Positions 60,130 to 64,000 of a stretch of 64,000 nt of DNA are shown here, one piece after another. How positions within the stretch are numbered: the stretch's first letter is position 1; each line of letters starts with the position of its first letter. Origin of the DNA: Hyparrhenia diplandra (lineage: Eukaryota > Streptophyta > Magnoliopsida > Poales > Poaceae). A program made the translations under genes and the position numbers. The DNA is taken from assembly GCA_015847255.1 (NCBI GenBank), contig JADLZK010010158.1, positions 124,001 through 188,000 of the forward strand, in the 5' to 3' direction. Under the pieces are notes generated by a model that did not search any database, was not told the origin of the DNA, and saw only the letters and a list, made by a program, of their open reading frames with translations.

Positions 60130-61640
60130 TTTTCTACACATGCTGCATATAAGGGCCCACTGCGGCTATCCGTATAGAAGGAACGGACGTCAAGTACTCC
60201 TCCGTTAGAGCCCGCTCATGGACGCCTCGCCACGCCGTGCCGAGGACCTCTGCGCCACGCCACGCCCTCCTCGTAGTCGTAGTCACGCGTCGCTCTCGCG
60301 TGCCAGTCGCCTCCGCCTCACCGGCCGCGACCGCTGCGTGCATAGCCGTTCCGTTCTCCCTTAGCTTCGCGGTCACGCGCGGCCAGGGCCTCCGGCCCCA
60401 GCCAACTGTCCTCCCGACCCGACGGAGCCCACTAATCGGCCGGCGTTGGGCGCGGCGGTCTGGTGCTCCACTTGCACGAGCCTGCCGCCGTGCTTCCTCA
60501 GGCCTACCGCGAGCTGCGCGGCAGCGTGGTCGGCGAGGATGCGCGAACAAGGCCCCGCTCGTCCCCATGGCGCGCCAGGCGCAAGTCTGTACTCGAGCAC
60601 GACGGCGTGCGCGAGCTAGCGTGGAGGTGAGGATGGCGAGCACCTGGAACTACTGCGAGAACTCGAACCACACATCCACATGAGCGCCATGGCGACGGAG
60701 GCGGCGTGCGCGAACAGCCGCGACGCGGCGCCAGCGCCCAGGCAAAGCTGACGGCGGGGGTGTCGTGCTGGGCAACCCAACGGCGCGACGACCCTCTCGT
60801 CATGTTATCCTGTGACATCACCAAGCTAATGCACAGCGCTCGCGGCGCTTCATCGGCATTGCGCGCGGCGTTCTTCTGCATGTCAGGGTGTGTGCAGCTA
60901 GGTGTGCAGGGGATGGGGAGGCGCGACGTAGGGCGGCCATGGCTGGCTCAGGACCGAGCGGTCTCCGGAGCGGCCGGTGGCGAGGCCGCGGCGGCGCTCG
61001 GCCGGCTGCTTGGCGCGGCAGGTAGCGCCACTGCGCATATGCGCGTGCGTAAGGAGCGCGGCGGGGACGACTGCACCCAGCTCGGCGAATGGTGGGACCA
61101 GGAGACGGTGAAGTCAAATTCCCCGAGCGCCGCCGCTCACGCTTGCTCTAGCTCTAGGCAAGAGGCAAGTGCTCATCGCCGCTGGCGGGGCGGGGGCGGG
61201 CTCGGTACCGGGGCGGGGACTTGAAAGCGCTCCTATACGGATGCATACCTGGCGAGAACAGCTTCGGCAGAGTTTGTGCATGCCAAGCATTAGCAAGGGA
61301 ACGAGGAAATGGAGGCGGACGTCGTGGTGCGAGCTCGGTCGAGGCGCTGTGGTCTCTAGACGGCAAGGCACGACGTGGGCCATGGAGCTCAAGAGCTCGG
61401 CCATGGCGGTCGCCGTGGCGAGTGGCGACACCGGGATCAGGGCAGCGAGGGACAGGAAAGCAAGGCGCTCGGTGGCGGCTGTCGTGGTGGGAACGCCACC
61501 TGTGGAGGCCGGAGCTCAAGCTCACGACGAGGTGAACAGGGCGCGCGAGGTCACGGGCACTGGACACGCGAGCGCGGCGTGTGGTGCAGGCATGGGGTGT
61601 GTGGCGAGCAAGCTCTGCAGCGCGCGATGACCAGGCCAGC
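60130..61640. other. GC-rich coding-like block, unassigned
   Basis: Long frames overlap on both strands, a sign of GC-rich composition. I tried to read it as P450, PPR or glycosyltransferase and found no consistent motif series. It may be a decayed gene on the minus strand. Confidence 0.3.
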
Positions 61641-62080
61641 AGTCAGAACAGGGCGTGGACTTCCATTTTGGCATTTCAACCCCTGTAACAAAGGTTCACC
61701 ATGGGTACAAGTACAAGGGTTACAAAGTGTCCAGGTAAAACAGTGAACAGATCAGGAGATAGACCTCCCCAAAGGTCGATCGCAGTGTCAAGGCATTTCG
61801 TCAAGTAGCTGGCATGCATACAGGTGGCTGCACCAGGTCATCAGTTGTTCTGCACGTATGTAGAAACAAGTACAGTACATGATACCAAAGAAAATTGTTT
61901 GACAAACTGGCCACGATTTCCGGCCACCTATACATTGTGCGAGAGCCCAGTGTGCACGGCAAAGGCAAAGTTCAGGAATGACGCAAACAAGCAGTGTTTC
62001 CGATACATTTCCAGATAATGAGATATTGGCAAACTAATTGCCAAATGATCACTACCTGACTGGGGCAGCAAAATCATTCC
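61641..62080. other. Unassigned intergenic DNA
   Basis: No gene or repeat recognised before the tandem duplication begins. Confidence 0.35.
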
Positions 62081-62129
62081 GACTGCTTAATGTAGATAAC
62101 AGTATGCATTATTATCGACTGTGAACTGT

Positions 62130-62666
62130 TTTGATAGAAGTAATATGTGCCCAGGCTCAAGATTATCATTGGCCATTAAATGGGCCAAACAGTATCTCTT
62201 TAGTGGAAACATGCAATAAAACTTTCATGTTAATTTTCTGTAGAACAGAGTAAAGATGGAAACAAAATCATGCAGGAAACTGGGCACCGTGGCAAGATCA
62301 GCAACCAACCAAACTTGACTTGATTCATCAGCATCAGATTCAAACTTAAGGCAGAATGTCAGATTCAAACTGACAACCAATCCAATTGGACAGGCATCCA
62401 GGTTATGAACGAATGCAGGCATCAAAGGTTATCAACGAATGGGTAAACGTAACATGCATGAGATGAATCGTGATTCCCTTGATTGCAGCCTTACTGAGTG
62501 GTATTACTCACATGGGTTGGAAAAACCAACTCCGATCCGGCCGGCGATTCAGTTGCCGGGCTGCTGAAAAAAGACCTCGGAAACAAATAAGAGGTTCACG
62601 GCCCGGTTGAGGACTTCGGCGCAACGCAGTATCCAGTCCCCACCCTTCCCAGCGACGGTGGTGTTT
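62130..62666. repeat. First unit of a direct duplication
   Basis: Matches about 63445-63950 in the same orientation. Landmarks are aatatgtgcccaggc, ggccattaaatgggccaaac, aaccaaacttgacttgattc and gttgccgggctgctg. The homology ends near 62666, where this unit switches to gtttggagacacacaggg. The second unit continues off the window. Confidence 0.85.
62549..62666 (-). pseudogene. Truncated 3' end of a gene related to the window-edge gene
   Basis: The minus strand reads NTTVAGKGGDWI, LRCAEVLNRAVNLL and VFFQQPGN before a stop at 62549-62551. This matches the last 40 or so residues of the 63.8-kb gene, with a small deletion (WIASRC becomes WILRC) and substitutions at the YDKTE segment. Upstream homology stops at 62666, so it is a partial duplicate. 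Confidence 0.8.
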
Positions 62667-63068
62667 GGAGACACACAGGGATTGAGATTCATAAAGACAG
62701 ACACTGTGTTTGGGAAAGTTTGGGGCAAAAATTTTGGGAGTATGTTCACAGAAGTAGCACTACCGCGAATCGTTTGTTAAAAAAAAAAAATTATCCTACC
62801 ATGACGTAATTAGGCATGCAAAGGATATCCAAACAAAAAGAAAAAGAAGGAAACAATTAGTTATTTTTTTTCAGCACATTTGATGATTTGCAGTTCAGTA
62901 TGCCATTTTATGTGATGGGGAATCTTCAGATTTTGACATAGTGAAAGACACACAGGGATTTGGAGGAACTAAACACAGCCTTCATAGAAGTAGGAGACAG
63001 AGTTCGCACTAAATAGCTAGTCCAAAAATATATGGGAGAAAACCAAGAAAGACCATTCTTCCCAAATA

Positions 63069-63192
63069 CTCCCTCCGTTCCAAATGGATAAACCAATTTT
63101 TCTATGCATATAGATATATAATAATATGTCTAGATACATGACAAAAATGGATGAACAAAAAAAAAGTCGGCTTATAATTAGGAAGAGGGAAG
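63069..63192. mobile_element. Diverged Stowaway MITE
   Basis: Left end ctccctccgttccaaatgga after TA at 63067-63068. Right end gcttataattaggaagaggg, decayed. The related segment at 58.97-59.16 kb lacks it (ccaaataacattattag), giving an empty site. Confidence 0.65.
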
Positions 63193-63822
63193 TTCATGAT
63201 TAGCTAGCGTGGATACTATCTAGACGACTACTTGTATCGGTTCCGTACACCAAAAAAAAAAAAAAAAATGTTTGACAACGTGTAATCAGGACATCCAAAC
63301 AAAATGATGAAGGTCCTTTCAGCACACCATGTGACACTTGCAGTTCAGTTTGCCATTTACCCCAAAGATCTTCAGATTTAGACCAAAAAAAAAAAAAAAA
63401 AAAACAAGAGAAAATTGATAGCGATAATCAGATATTATGAGTTCAGAAAAATATGTGCCCAGGCATATCATGTGGCCATTAAATGGGCCAAACTAGTATC
63501 TCTTTACTGGAAACATGCAATAAATCTTTCATGTTAATTTCTGTAGAACAGAGTTAAGATGCCCATTAAATCATGCAGAGAGGCAAGAGAAAGCAACCAA
63601 ACTTGACTTGATTCATCAGATTCAAACGTAAGGCAGAATGTACAGATTCAAACTGACAACCAATCCAATTTCATAGGCATCCAGCCATCCAGGTTATCAA
63701 CGAATGCAATTTCACAGGCATCCAGGTCATCAACGAATGGGTAACAGTAACATGCATGATGAATCGCGGTCCCTTGATTGCAGCCTTACTACTCGTGCTA
63801 CTCACATGGGTTCCAACTCCGA

Positions 63823-64000
63823 TCAGTTGCCGGGCTGCTGGAAGAAGACCTCGGTCTTGTCGTAGAGGTTCACGGCCCGGTTGAGGACTTCGGCGCAACG
63901 CGAGGCGATCCAGTCCCCACCCTTCCCAGCGACGGTGGTGTTCTTGATGTAGTTGCCGAGAGTGACGGGCGCCTGGCCCATGAGCGCGGGGAACTGCTTC
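63823..64000 (-). CDS. 3' end of a gene of unknown function, related to the 254-aa gene (partial, runs off the window)
   Basis: The minus-strand frame ends at 63823-63825 and is open to the window edge (59 codons visible). It reads KQFPALMGQAPVTLGNYIKN, TTVAGKGGDWIASRCAEVLN and RAVNLYDKTEVFFQQPGN. It aligns with the C-terminus of the gene at 36545: MMGHAPVGLANHLK against LMGQAPVTLGNYIK, then GAWIASRCNDLL against GDWIASRCAEVL, then VYDD against LYDK. A shared domain family is therefore likely, with unknown function. The GC-rich third positions suggest a functional grass gene. Confidence 0.75.
   Translation of the reverse strand, partial: KQFPALMGQAPVTLGNYIKNTTVAGKGGDWIASRCAEVLNRAVNLYDKTEVFFQQPGN

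Noticed and set aside
60130..61640. A P450 or glycosyltransferase gene on the minus strand
   Set aside because: Isolated words looked suggestive, but no ordered motif series or catalytic signature could be traced.

Overview
The window is nuclear DNA from a flowering plant, almost certainly a grass (Poaceae; panicoid is my guess, unproven). The reasons are very GC-rich 5' coding ends beside AT-rich introns, GT-AG spliced genes, many Stowaway and Tourist MITEs with grass-type termini, a PIF/Harbinger element, a Helitron, and protein families typical of grasses. There are no bacterial operons, CRISPR arrays or rRNA genes. The one tRNA-like stretch belongs to a SINE.

Layout. 1.6-3.2 kb: a retroposon with a 17-bp target duplication. 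3.66-7.27 kb: a tRNA-derived SINE split by a 3.4-kb PIF/Harbinger element with a transposase remnant. 8.9-11.6 kb: a complete eight-exon alpha/beta-hydrolase gene (479 aa). 12.25-15.2 kb: a complete five-exon F-box/LRR gene (498 aa). 15.6-18.1 kb: a TA-flanked element with long inverted ends, probably nested. 18.5-19.0 kb: a copy of the hydrolase gene's 3' end. 19.1-21.2 kb and 36.1-38.1 kb: two arms of an inverted duplication, about 15 kb apart. Each carries one copy of a single-exon gene of unknown function; the right copy is intact (254 aa) and the left has three frameshifts. The spacer holds Copia and LINE remnants, MITEs, a possible signal-peptide exon, and broken pieces of cullin and BPI/LBP-type genes.

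39.5-41.2 kb: a decayed PPR gene. 41-45.4 kb: MITEs, a possible methyltransferase fragment and a Mutator-like element with long inverted ends. 46.0-49.3 kb: a second F-box/LRR copy, inverted, with a +1 frameshift. 51.2-54.1 kb: a third, truncated F-box copy preceded by another hydrolase 3' fragment; a 1.6-kb Helitron lies between them. 57.0-58.2 kb: a decayed cytochrome P450 gene. 62.1-64.0 kb: a tandem duplication carrying the 3' ends of genes related to the 254-aa family; the last one runs off the window.

Overall, three genes look intact (hydrolase, F-box/LRR, the 254-aa gene), plus one partial gene at the right edge. Most of the rest is duplication and transposon debris. No pathway links the genes. 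What unites the region is repeated segmental duplication, both direct and inverted, dated by insertions present in one copy and absent in the other. Exon boundaries were assigned by reading splice sites and phase by eye, and family names come from motif recognition, not database searches.
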